A DNA stretch of 64,000 nucleotides from Dasyornis broadbenti (lineage: Eukaryota > Chordata > Aves > Passeriformes > Dasyornithidae). The translations under genes and the position numbers were made by a program. Location of the stretch: the NCBI GenBank assembly GCA_013397935.1, contig VZRN01006290.1, positions 206,563 to 270,562 on the forward strand, given 5' to 3'. The notes below the pieces were generated by a model. The model did not search any database and was not told the DNA's origin. It was given only the letters and a program-made list of their open reading frames with translations. Within the stretch, counting starts at the first letter, position 1, and every line of letters begins with the position of its first letter. Positions 24,301 to 32,630 of this stretch are shown piece after piece.

Positions 24301-27300
24301 AAAACAGCTCTGTGTGCTCTGAAGGGGTCAGGGCTGAACCTCTACCAGGAGGATCCATCCCAGCACAGATCTGGGACTATTCCTTTGCAGAATTCGTGGG
24401 GTTTTTGTGATCCATGGGTGTAAAGGAGCCCTTTGCCTACCAGCCACAGCGATGAGGTAGGAGCCGTCCCTGCTGCTCATGCCCAGCGTCCTGGCCCTCG
24501 CCACCAGGTGGAAGAAGGGCACGAAATAGGCCAAGTGGCTGAACAGGAAAGACCAGGTGAAAATAAAGAAAACAGGATCCTTCAGTGGGGAGAAGTCCAG
24601 GAGAGGCTGAGAAGGTTCTTGGGTGGTGGCTGGGAGGCGTCTGTGGCTGCTCTGGGCCTCGGGGGAGGTTTCCAAGGAGGAGCTCTCCAGGGTGGGTTTC
24701 TGGAGCCTTCCCAAGGCTAGATCAGGTGGATTTGCTGGATCAGAGATGTCTCTGCTGTGGGGCATCACGAGCCTCTCTGTGGTGGGAGCTCCCTGTGCAC
24801 TGCCAAGCTGTAATTCCGTCTGAGTGCTTCCATCTGAAAATCCACCAGGAATTTCTGGATCCATTTTTGCCATCAAAGAGTCCTGGGCTTGATTTTCGGC
24901 AGGTTCCCGAGGCAGCCGGCGGCTCATGGGCCACAGCAACATGCTGGAAGGCACCAGGTTCAGCATGATGCCTCCAAAAATCAGGAGAGTCCCTGAGGGA
25001 AGGCAGAAGTTGGTTTATTCTCGGATTGAAAAGGGAGGAGCAACAGGAAATGGCCTTTCCAGAACAGGGTGGAGTTTCCATGACCATGGAGAAAGCTCTG
25101 CAATGGGAAGGGATTTTGCCTGTTCCTTATGGAGGAGTTAACAAAACAGGGATTTTTATTCATGTTTTTGTAGCTGGAAGTTCGTTTTGCTGTGATGCAC
25201 AGAACAAACCCACAGCTGCCTCTGGGATCGGGGAGCTTATTTTGCTTTTCCTCATTCAAAGTCATGACGGACCTTCAAGATGGTCTTGAAACACTGCAGT
25301 TAGAGTAGGGATTTCTGGTTTTGCTTTCTGAGGTCTGTGCTTTGACTCTGATTTTAATGAGTGATTAAGTGTTAAATAATTAACAGGATGGCCCCAAACT
25401 ATCCTAGAAGAGGCAGAGTTGTTCCTTGGTGTGTTGAATTTTTAAGAGCTAACCTCTCACCCTGCCCAGATCTCCCTAAATGCCCTCTCAGAGCTGCTGG
25501 ATTTGAAGAACAGGAGATGCCTCACCTTGCCAGCCATAGAACTCGATGAGGACCTGGGTGAAGGGGGCCATTAGGAACGTCAGCCCCATCCCCGAGCGGG
25601 CCAGGGCGTTGCAGAGGGCCAGGCGTGTCCTGCAGCGCTTGGCCATCATCACCGCAGCCGCCTGGTACAGGCAGGAGAAGCCCAGCCCTGTGGGGAAATA
25701 AGAATTCCATGCCCAAAGAGGGGCTCCTGCTGCCGGGATTCCATGTCCTGCTGTCCCTGGCTCTGCAGTGCTCCTGGGCTAGAAGGGATTTCTGCTGTCG
25801 CAGTCAGGGGAGAGCGAGGTTTGGTGGGTGGGGTTTGGTATCGAAGGGATTGGAGGCGCTGCCCTTTTATGAGGGATTTTAAGGGGCCACGATCTCTGTA
25901 GGCCCAGGCAAAAATCAAGGTTAGTTGGGAGTGTGATGTTGAAAGTGGTGTTTTCTCCTGAGCGTGAAGCCTTGGGAGTTCACACAGCGTCTCACAGAAA
26001 GGAGCTGGGGGTGCTTTGGCACTAAAGGGTCGCAGAATTACAGAATATTTGAGCTGGGAGGGACCCCCAAGGATCGTCCAGTCCAACCCCTGGCCCTACA
26101 CAGACACCCCAACAATCCCACCCTGGGCAGCCCTGGCAGTGGTGTCCAAACGCTCCTGGAGCTCTGGCAGCCTTGGGGCCGTGCCCATTCCGTGGGGAGC
26201 CTGGGCAGTGCCCAACACCCTCTGCGGGGAGAACCTTTCCCTGGTCTCCAGCCTGAGCCTGCCCTGGCACAAATCCAGCCGCTCCCTCAGCTCCTGTCCC
26301 TGATCACCTCAGGCTCCTCTTCTCCAGCTGAACAAAGCCTCAGCTGCTTCCCCTCCAGACCTTTCCTGGTTTTAAGGCTGCAGGAGCTGATTTACTCTCT
26401 GTGCTCAGGGAGTCTCACCCAGGAGGAATCCCATGGAGAAGCAGAGGAAGGGGACACTGGTGGCCTGAGTGCTGAGCAGGCAGCCCCCGGCCACCAGCCC
26501 AGCCCCGAGGATGGAGGTCGGCCGCTCTCCCAGCCTCTGGCACACCATGGCCACCAGCGGGGCTGCAAGGAAACAGGGACACGGCTCAGGCTGGAGGGAC
26601 CAAAGCTCCTTTGCAGGGCTTGGGGACCTGGTAGGGATCATTGGGTCTGGTGCAGGGGGTGACGGGGCTGGGCTGGGTTAATGTTCAGGAGGGAAACATC
26701 GCCCGTACCCTGGGAGCACGGGGAACGGGCACGGAAGGAGGCAATGCCCAAACTTTCAGCTTTCCTGAGCCTCCTTCCTAAATCGCACCATGCCCTGCAG
26801 CTCCAAATTATTCCACAGCTGGGACAAAGTTGGTGTTTGCTCTGGATGTGTACAATAAACCTACAGTGAAGTTCAGAGGTTCCCAGAATGGTTTGGGTTG
26901 GGAGGGACCTTAAAGCTCATCCAGTGCCACCCCTGCCATGGCAGGGACACCTTCCACTGACCCAGGCTGCTCCAAGCCCTGTCCAGCCTGGCCTTGGGCA
27001 CTGCCAGGGATCCAGGGGCAGCCACAGCTGCTCTGGGCACCTGTGCCAGGGCCTCCCCACCCTCACAGGAAAGGATTCCTTCCTAACACCCAATTTGTTC
27101 CCAATATCCCATCTGAATGACACAGGACTCTGTGTTTAGACCACATTCCTGCTCAGACACAGGTGGGTACCAGCCGTGTCCAGTTTGGAGCAGTCTGGGC
27201 TGGGAATTGAATCCCATGGACTGAGGCAGAGCAGCCTCAGTGCCTGGGAGGTCAAACAGCCGAGGCTGCAGCACTGCTCCCACCCTTGGGGACGCCAGCT

Positions 27301-28615
27301 CACCTCCCAGGAAGCGCAGGGAGGACATGATAGAGCCGATCCAGCTGACTTGCTCGGAAGATCCTCCCATCTCCTCCTGGAAAGCCACGAAGAAAATCCC
27401 AAAGGTCTTGAGTGTCCCCATCACGAGCACGTTGACCTGGATTGGGAGGGGCTGGAGGTGAGGTGCTACAGGGGGAACGGGAGGGAGGAAAAGCTTTTCC
27501 GGCTGCTTTTTTTGTGGTGGTGTGAGAGAAACAAATTGGGATGTTGGAACCGGTGTTGGGGAATATCAGCAGGGAGGGCTGGTCATGGCCATGCTGCAGT
27601 TTGATCTCAGTAGACCCTGAGGAAACTCTCTGCAAACACTTTTCCACAGGAAAGGAAAGGAAAATATCAATAGAGCTCAACTTTTGTAAGGTATTTCTGC
27701 CCTTTAAGTCACTTTTTAGTACTCAAGCAATAACCTAAATGGGTCTTGGCACGGTTGAAGATCTCTGGAAGTTGTTGAGGGGGCAGGCAGCGCAGGGATG
27801 GACCTTACCTGGGGCAGTTTCCCAGGATTTCTCTGCCACGGGGGCGAAGGAGAGACAGTTCATGTCTTTAACTCCTGCTGTCTCCCTGGTGGCAAGTGGT
27901 TAATGATTGGCAGCGAGTTACTGGGGATGGAGTGGAAGTGGGGAAAGCTTTCCCAGCTTGAGGATGGTGCCTTCTTTACAGTTGGACTTGGTGACCTCAA
28001 AGCTCTTTTCCAACCTTCACAATCCCTGATTCATCACGGCTGGGAAGATAAAGCCTGTGGCACGGAGAATTTGTGCCTTCAGGTGGTGCTGAGGTGCCCG
28101 GTCCTCCCAGAGAGTGCCCAAGGGGGTGTGTGCTGCTCCCAGGCAGTCCCTGCCACATCTCACTGCCCTTGCCCAAGGGACAGAACACCCCTCTGGGGTT
28201 CCACACCCCCCTTTGGGGTTCCACACTCCCCTTTGGGGTTCCACACCCCCTGCTGTGTGTTTGAGTAGGGAAAAGCCATCCTGGCCAGGGGACCCTCTTG
28301 TCCATCACAGAGATGTTTGCAGGAGACATTCCATCGGGAAGCTGTGGCTGGTGTGAGCCCTGGATGGGTGGGATCAGCTTGTCCTGTCCTCTGAGGGAGG
28401 CTGGACACTCCCCACCAGCCCCAGCTCCAGGGTTTGCTTTGTTCCCTGCTTACCAGGAAGAAGTGAAACACCACTCCCCAAGCACACCCTCCGGCTGCTG
28501 CTTTGGTGCCTTGGCTCTTCCCAGCTGCCAGAGCCTCTGGCTCTTCATCCTCCTTCCTTTCCCCTGCTGATGAGAATGTCAGGAGACACAAATACCTTCC
28601 ACTGTTCGTTTCCAT
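16767..28615 (-). CDS. SLC16A4: monocarboxylate transporter 5 (SLC16 family), eight coding exons
   Basis: Coding exons in transcript order: 28615-28454, 27436-27304, 26562-26419, 25687-25526, 24992-24441, 22448-22237, 21361-21268, 16921-16767. All junctions are GT/AG, phases agree, and the total is 1614 nt (537 residues plus stop). This is a 12-helix MFS membrane transporter. A long hydrophilic loop (about residues 224-338, all in exon 5) separates the two six-helix halves, as in SLC16. Recognisable stretches: GTLKTFGIFFVAFQEE, SEQVSWIGSIMSSLRF, RSGMGLTFLMAPFTQ, FTWSFLFSHLAYFVPFFHLV, GPPLAGWLYDYTQTY. The best family match is MCT5, an orphan member. The MCT1 TM8 Asp-x3-Arg proton/substrate pair appears as Glu-x3-Gln, as in MCT5 by my recollection, so lactate/H+ transport is not implied. 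The N-terminal SLC16 signature is degenerate (A-G-G-C-A-W). The start codon is uncertain: a strong acceptor-like site lies inside exon 1. Confidence 0.92.
18265..18314. repeat. poly-T tract (50 bp)
   Basis: Fifty consecutive T in SLC16A4 intron 7, preceded by shorter T runs (about 18229-18260). On the gene strand it is an A run. The length may be unreliable in the assembly. Confidence 0.95.
19999..20600 (-). mobile_element. CR1 LINE 3' portion (about 600 bp)
   Basis: Antisense copy beginning with the complement of the CR1 tail (TGGTTTGGGTCGGAAGGGAC), then CCATGGCAGGGACGCCTTCC, AGCCTGGCCTTGGGCACTTC, GTGCCAGGGCCTCCCCACC, CCCAGTCCCTCTCCAGCTC and CTGGAGCAGCTCCATGGCC. It is one of the longest copies in the window and explains the overlapping long ORFs on both strands. 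Confidence 0.92.
21268..21361 (-). CDS. SLC16A4: SLC16A4 coding exon 7
   Basis: 94 nt encoding VDLVGVEKLHSYLGFAAF to MGGPPLAG (TM11). Acceptor TCCAAACAG, donor GTACCT. Confidence 0.92.
21695..22160 (-). mobile_element. CR1 LINE 3' portion (about 465 bp)
   Basis: Antisense CR1 beginning near AATCCTGGAATGGTTTGGCT and continuing with the same motif order as the copy at 19999. Its 5' end stops less than 100 bp from the donor of SLC16A4 exon 6. Confidence 0.9.
22237..22448 (-). CDS. SLC16A4: SLC16A4 coding exon 6
   Basis: 212 nt encoding ITEVLSQLLSGWAADHNW, YLLLCGATNLLGPLATTF and FALCCGGFMALVLPVL (TM8-TM10). Acceptor TTCCCGCAG, donor GTGAGT. A CR1 fragment ends less than 100 bp beyond the donor. 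Confidence 0.93.
22500..23290. repeat. AT-only low-complexity tract with assembly gap
   Basis: About 800 bp of SLC16A4 intron 5 made almost only of A and T (ATATT, TATTAT and TTTATA combinations), interrupted by 37 N at 22978-23014. Composition is unlike both flanks. No unit length is obvious, so it is a degenerate AT-rich satellite-like stretch and not a clean microsatellite. Confidence 0.9.
22978..23014. other. assembly gap (37 N)
   Basis: Run of N inside the AT-only tract; the true gap size is unknown. Confidence 0.99.
23620..23675 (+). repeat. 14-bp G-rich minisatellite, four units
   Basis: Four direct copies of GGGAGTTGGGGTTT (units begin at 23620, 23634, 23648, 23662) with one or two changes, in SLC16A4 intron 5. 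Every unit has a G4 run and most also a G3 run on the plus strand, so quadruplex formation is plausible. Confidence 0.9.
24441..24992 (-). CDS. SLC16A4: SLC16A4 coding exon 5 (central loop)
   Basis: The largest exon, 552 nt. It encodes TM6 (TLLIFGGIMLNLVPSSMLL), a roughly 115-residue polar loop rich in Ser, Pro, Gln and Glu, and TM7 (DPVFFIFTWSFLFSHLAY). Acceptor TTCCCTCAG, donor GTAGGC. The loop is the least conserved part of MCT5. Confidence 0.93.
25526..25687 (-). CDS. SLC16A4: SLC16A4 coding exon 4
   Basis: 162 nt encoding LGFSCLYQAAAVMMAKRC, RSGMGLTFLMAPFTQVL and IEFYGWQ. It contains the conserved Arg-rich cytosolic segment and TM5. Acceptor CCCCACAG, donor GTGAGG. Confidence 0.93.
26033..26384 (-). 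mobile_element. CR1 LINE fragment, second subfamily
   Basis: Antisense: ACAGAATATTTGAGCTGGGA, CCAGTCCAACCCCTGGCCCT, ACACCCCAACAATCCCACCC, GTGCCCAACACCCTCTGCG. The same subfamily recurs at 47188. It lies in SLC16A4 intron 3, about 35 bp beyond exon 3. Confidence 0.88.
26419..26562 (-). CDS. SLC16A4: SLC16A4 coding exon 3
   Basis: 144 nt encoding PLVAMVCQRLGERPTSILGA to FLCFSMGFLLG (TM3-TM4 area). Acceptor CCTTGCAG, donor GTGAGA. Confidence 0.93.
26884..27118 (-). mobile_element. CR1 LINE 3'-end fragment
   Basis: Antisense copy (AGAATGGTTTGGGTTGGGAG, CCATGGCAGGGACACCTTCC, CCAGGGCCTCCCCACCCTCA) in SLC16A4 intron 2. Confidence 0.9.
27304..27436 (-). CDS. SLC16A4: SLC16A4 coding exon 2
   Basis: 133 nt, phase 0 in and one base out. 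It encodes VNVLVMGTLKTFGIFF and SEQVSWIGSIMSSLRFLG, the end of TM1 and TM2. Acceptor CAATCCAG, donor GTGAGC. Confidence 0.93.
28191..28250. repeat. 20-bp tandem repeat, three units
   Basis: Three near-perfect copies of CTTTGGGGTTCCACACCCCC (28191, 28211, 28231) in SLC16A4 intron 1, a short minisatellite. Confidence 0.93.
28454..28615 (-). CDS. SLC16A4: SLC16A4 coding exon 1
   Basis: Residues 1-54. An acidic N-terminal tail (EDEEPEALAAG) leads into the first helix (AWGVVFHFFL). The donor GTAAGC follows an in-phase codon. A pyrimidine-rich TTCTCATCAG within the exon (next base 28566) could be the real acceptor, which would put the ATG in an upstream exon outside my reading. Confidence 0.75.
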
Positions 28616-30753
28616 TCTAAAACCATTCCCGTGCAGGCAGCGCTGCCGTGGAGCCCCGTGGCTGTTGCTGGGATAGACACCAACTCTGCATTCACTTGGG
28701 TGATGCTTTCACCAACCTTGTGGACAATTCCCCATGATCCCTGTCTGGAAATTGTTTAATATCCTTTCTCATTCCCACCAAATTACTGGGGGAATGCCCT
28801 TAAGCTTTGAGGGATTTTAGGTGACAAGTGCTTCAGTGCTGCTCCAGCAGTTTGGGTTGTGCCAGAAGCCAGGGGGTCACTGTGTGGATCCACCTCAGAG
28901 CTCTGTGGGAAACTCTTCCTACCCTGCCCTTCTCCACTTGCCTCCCTTCCATCCTCTCACCCATCCCGTGCCTCTGGCAGAGGCAGGATCCTGCCTGAGG
29001 GAGAAGCTGGACCCTACAGCAGCTGGGGATGATGATCCTGGAATTTTCCTTACCGCCTTGCTGCTGCATGCTGGAAAATCCTCCCCGGAACAGTCAACGG
29101 CAAAGAGGAATCGTCTCTTTATTTGCTCCAGAGATCAAATCCCCCCTTCCTGGCTGGGCAGCCCTGAGTCTGCTCCTTCATTTCCATCTGGTGAGGATGA
29201 CGGTGTCGGTCCTGAGTGGGACTCGGAGCCTGGCAAGCGCTGGGGGGTTGGAGCCCATCCTCCTCCTCCTCCTCCTCCTCTCTGGAGGCAGAGCTTGGTT
29301 TGTGAGGCCCCAAGGGCGGGAGTCCCTCCCCTTTCCCAGCTGGGAACAGGAAACCCGGGGCGTTTGGAGCAGAAATCCTGTAGGGAGGGAAAAGGAGGGG
29401 GAGCCTGCAAGGTTCGAGCTCCAGAGAAAGCTCCGGATCTCGCCAAAGCAGAGCACGGGTGGCAGTGGTGGAGTGGAGCCAGGCTTGGGGCTGCTGGTGG
29501 CTGCAGAGGAGTAGAGCCCTTGTCCTGGGAAACTGCATCACTGAGGAGGGGATAGGCTGGGAAACTTCGTGTTTTCCAGCTGGGCAGAGCAGCCGTGCTG
29601 CTGCAGCCCCAGGGCAGCACTGGGATTTGAGTGGGATTGGCGTTGGCTCCCGGCCTCCATTGGGAATGTGCCCAAAGCTCTGGGTAAACACAGCCCTGCT
29701 GATCCCTCCCTGCTTTCGGCTGACCTGGCACCCCAGGCAGCATTCCTGAGGTCAGAGAAAACTGGGATCAGTGGGGGACAGTGGCGCTCTCTGCTCTATC
29801 TGGGCAGAGAATGCAAAAGCTGCATCATTCCTGAAGAGCCCAGAATACCTGGGAGCCTGTGGAGGAGCTTTCCTTATAATAGGACTTTTAATATGAATAT
29901 TCAGATTTATTTAAGTGGGATGAGATTTGTAGTGAGTGTGCTTTAAGGGCTTGAAGGAGGGGCAGGGGAGCAGCAGCATCTGCACTCGGAGCTGTTGGAG
30001 AAACTCCAGCTCCAGCTGCTCCCAGCCTGGAGCAATGGAGGGAGAGGGGAAGACTCTCCAGGGCCACCACAGAACTCGGACATGCCAAGATCAGGGCTTT
30101 ACTCTGGATTCACACTGAGCTGGGTGGGAGCCTGGAGCCCAGCCAGGCAGGGGCTGCTCCTGTGTGAGCCTGTGGCTGTCACTGCCCAACGGAGCTGCTT
30201 CGAGGAGTGAAGTCAGAGCAGTGACAATGACATTTCACTCTGACCCAGCCCAAGTTTTACCTCATGCTCTGCTGTGAAACTTCCCCTTCCTGCAGCTGCA
30301 GCCCAGCTCCTCTTCCCTCCCCAGCACAGAGAAACCACTGGAGTGCAGCAGCTCCCCAAGCCTTTTTGCACGATTGCTTCCCTGCACCGTTTCAGATCTG
30401 CAAGAGGGACAGGGACCTGGGTTTGTGAGGATTTTGCCAAGATCCATTTGCAGCTCCAAGGGCTCATGCAGGGCCAGCACGAACAGGTTTGAACTTCAAC
30501 CCAAGGCACAGTGAACAACTGTAACTCCCACGGAATGTTTAACTGGAGGAGGTGAAATGTTTCCTAGGAGAAATTCCTTGGAAAGTGTTTGTACCTTTTC
30601 TATTGGAGGAGCTTCCATGAACTCCAATCTTTCTCCAGAGGAATGCTAATGAAGGGAGTGGGAGCAGTTACCTTGCTTGGCTTTGGAAGTGAAGCACCAG
30701 GCCCAGCTCTCCCAGCCGGAGCAAAGAGAAAAAGGAAGATTTTTTACAGGTCA
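28616..30753. other. region between SLC16A4 start and LAMTOR5 3' end
   Basis: Should contain the SLC16A4 promoter and any 5' non-coding exons (minus strand), but I could not place them. It contains a (TCC)n run at 29258-29281. No other gene recognised. Confidence 0.6.
29258..29281. repeat. (TCC)n microsatellite
   Basis: Eight TCC units, reading as polyGlu on the minus strand, which explains an acidic run in an otherwise unsupported ORF there. Confidence 0.95.
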
Positions 30754-30759
30754 TTTATT
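30754..30759 (-). promoter_or_regulatory. LAMTOR5 polyadenylation signal AATAAA
   Basis: TTTATT on the plus strand (AATAAA on the gene strand), about 230 nt past the LAMTOR5 stop, a typical distance for a short 3' UTR. Confidence 0.75.
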
Positions 30760-30988
30760 GATTTCTCCAACAAATGAGGGCCCCCACATAGAGCCGGCAG
30801 GATCTGCTCATTCCAGGGGCTGGGGGAGTGAGCACGGATCATCCTCAGCAGCACAAGTGCTCACATGTGAGCTGGAGACCTGGAGAGCTGCCAGGAGCTG
30901 CTGAGAGGGGAGAGAGAGGCTTCATCCCAGGTGTGGAGCTCCGAAGGGAGGGAGGCTGTGCAGGGAGGAGCAGCCGGGAGCAGAGGGC

Positions 30989-31049
30989 TCAGGACAGCAG
31001 CTTGTGCACTGCCACCGTGATGCTGTCGTGCTTCTGGATCATGATATTC
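30989..31049 (-). CDS. LAMTOR5: LAMTOR5 coding exon 4
   Basis: 61 nt encoding NIMIQKHDSITVAVHKLLS and TGA. Acceptor TTGTTCCAG. A decayed copy of this exon and flanks lies at 37324-37480. Confidence 0.97.
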
Positions 31050-32630
31050 CTGGAACAAGGACAAAGTGCTGAGGGAGGTGAGCTGCGGCAGGAGGAGCTG
31101 GCAGGGTGGGACGTGGGCAGGGAAATCACAGAGCAGCTGCAGCCCCGAGCTCCATCCCAGACCTTGGCTGCTCCACCTCCCACTCCATGAGGGCAATGGA
31201 GACATCCCTGCTGCCTCACTGACCCCGACAGCACAGGCTCCGGTATCCACAGGGATCCCAAGTGGGGAAGAGCTACAGAGCTGCAGTAGGTAGCTGAAAG
31301 GTTTCCCACTGCTTTCACATTTCCTGCCTCTTAAAATCCCATTAATCCAATGAATCTGCCTATGGCAGCGCCTGCCTCCCCGCACAGCTTCCGAGCTGGG
31401 GCTTCCTCCTCAGCTGCCTCTTCAGCTCCAGGTGAGGAGCTGCTCCAGGGATCTGACTCTGGGGGGCTCCCAGGGCTGGGAAAAGGCAAAGGTGGGGGAA
31501 ATGTGGCACCTCCAGGCTGGGAACTCACCCATTGTCCGACTCCAGGCACACCACGGGCGTGTCGGTGGGGTCAGAGGTGAGTTTGGCTGCCTGCTGGGCC
31601 AGCACCGAGATGATGCCGGCGTGCTCATCTGACAGGGTCCCTCTGCCTGGAAAGGTGGGACACGATGGAGAAAGCCACGTGTGCCAGGGCCGTGCTTTGT
31701 GAGAGGCCCATTTGCCTCCCCCAGGCCAACGGGGACTGATCCTGCCCCAGCCCACTTCCCTTCCTGGGGGCTGGTGCAGAAGCTCCCCAAATTATTGCAC
31801 CAAAAATCCCGAATTTAAGTGTCGGGAAGAGCTGGTTCCAGCTTCCTCTGAGGTACAGGCAGGTGGTGGCCCTTGGGGACACCCAAAGGTGGGGGCAGCA
31901 CAGCAGGGCAGGGCCTGGTGTCCTCAGAATGGCGTTTACGCAGAGCAAGGCCGGGTACCCCTAAACAGGGAGGGGTCTGATAGGGCCAGGCCTGGTGCCC
32001 CCAACCCTCGGAGCCCTGAGAGGGGGGAGATAGGGCCCAGTGCCCCTCAACCCGGGGTCCCTCACTCCTGGGAGCCTTTAGGACGAGCAGGGCCCGGATA
32101 GGGTTTGGTGTCCCCAAACCTGGTGCCCCCTTAAAAGGATCAGGTGTCTTTGGTGTCCCCTAATCCCGTGCCCCCTAACCTCAGAGGCCCTTACAGGACA
32201 TGGGCAGGGCCTGGTGCCCCCAGCCCCAGGAGCCCTTAAAGGGACCGGGCAGAACCCGGTGTCCCCCAACCCGGGACCCTCTAAAGGGGATGGGCAGGAC
32301 CCGGTGTCCCCCAACCCAGGACACCTCCTTAGGGCAGTGCCCGGTGCTCCCCACCCGTGAGACCCTAGAGGGCCCGGCCAGCCCCCGGTACCCTCCCCCG
32401 GCGGCGCTCGCTCACTCACAGCCCAGGTTGAGCCCCTGCGAGTCGGTGCACAGGACGCCCACCACGGCCGGGCTCTTCATGCTGGGGGGAGACAGCGGCA
32501 GTCAGAGCCGGGATCCCCGGCCTCGGGCCGGCCCAGGCCCAGTTCCCCCCACCCCCNNNNGTGCACCCCCTCCCGCCGTGTCCCCAGGCCCGTACGTGTC
32601 CTCCAGGTGCTGCTCCAGTGCCCCCTCCAT
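30989..32630 (-). CDS. LAMTOR5: Ragulator subunit LAMTOR5 (HBXIP), four coding exons
   Basis: Exons 32630-32596, 32481-32420, 31646-31529 and 31049-30989, all GT/AG, give 276 nt and a 91-residue protein, the same length as the short human form. It starts MEGALEQHLEDT, continues VGVLCTDSQGLNLGCRGT, SDEHAGIISVLAQQAAKLTS and VVCLESDNGNIMIQKHDS, and ends VHKLLS. It is a roadblock/LC7-type fold protein. LAMTOR5 is one of five subunits of Ragulator, which anchors Rag GTPases on the lysosome for amino-acid activation of mTORC1. The first exon sits in a CpG-rich stretch (about 32400-32800) that looks like a housekeeping promoter. Intron 1 has a 4-N gap and intron 2 an expanded minisatellite. A longer N-terminal isoform was not found in frame. 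Confidence 0.97.
31529..31646 (-). CDS. LAMTOR5: LAMTOR5 coding exon 3
   Basis: 118 nt encoding RGTLSDEHAGIISVLAQQAA through VVCLESDN. Acceptor TTTCCAG, donor GTGAGT. Confidence 0.97.
31905..32390. repeat. degenerate ~50-60 bp minisatellite in LAMTOR5 intron 2
   Basis: Repeated variants of GGGCAGGACCCGGTGTCCCC followed by CAACCCAGGA and CCCTTAAAGGG fill most of intron 2. Unit length and sequence vary, so the array is old or gene-converted. It ends about 30 bp from exon 2. Confidence 0.8.
32420..32481 (-). CDS. LAMTOR5: LAMTOR5 coding exon 2
   Basis: 62 nt encoding MKSPAVVGVLCTDSQGLNLG. Acceptor CCCCCCAG, donor GTGAGT. Confidence 0.96.
32557..32560. other. assembly gap (4 N)
   Basis: Short N run in LAMTOR5 intron 1 within C-rich sequence. 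Confidence 0.99.
32596..32630 (-). CDS. LAMTOR5: LAMTOR5 coding exon 1
   Basis: 35 nt encoding MEGALEQHLED and two bases of Thr. Donor GTACGG in CpG-rich sequence. Confidence 0.95.

Noticed and set aside
28821..29743. Several 190-240-residue ORFs on both strands
   Set aside because: Pro/Glu-rich, partly created by the (TCC)n repeat; no family resemblance.
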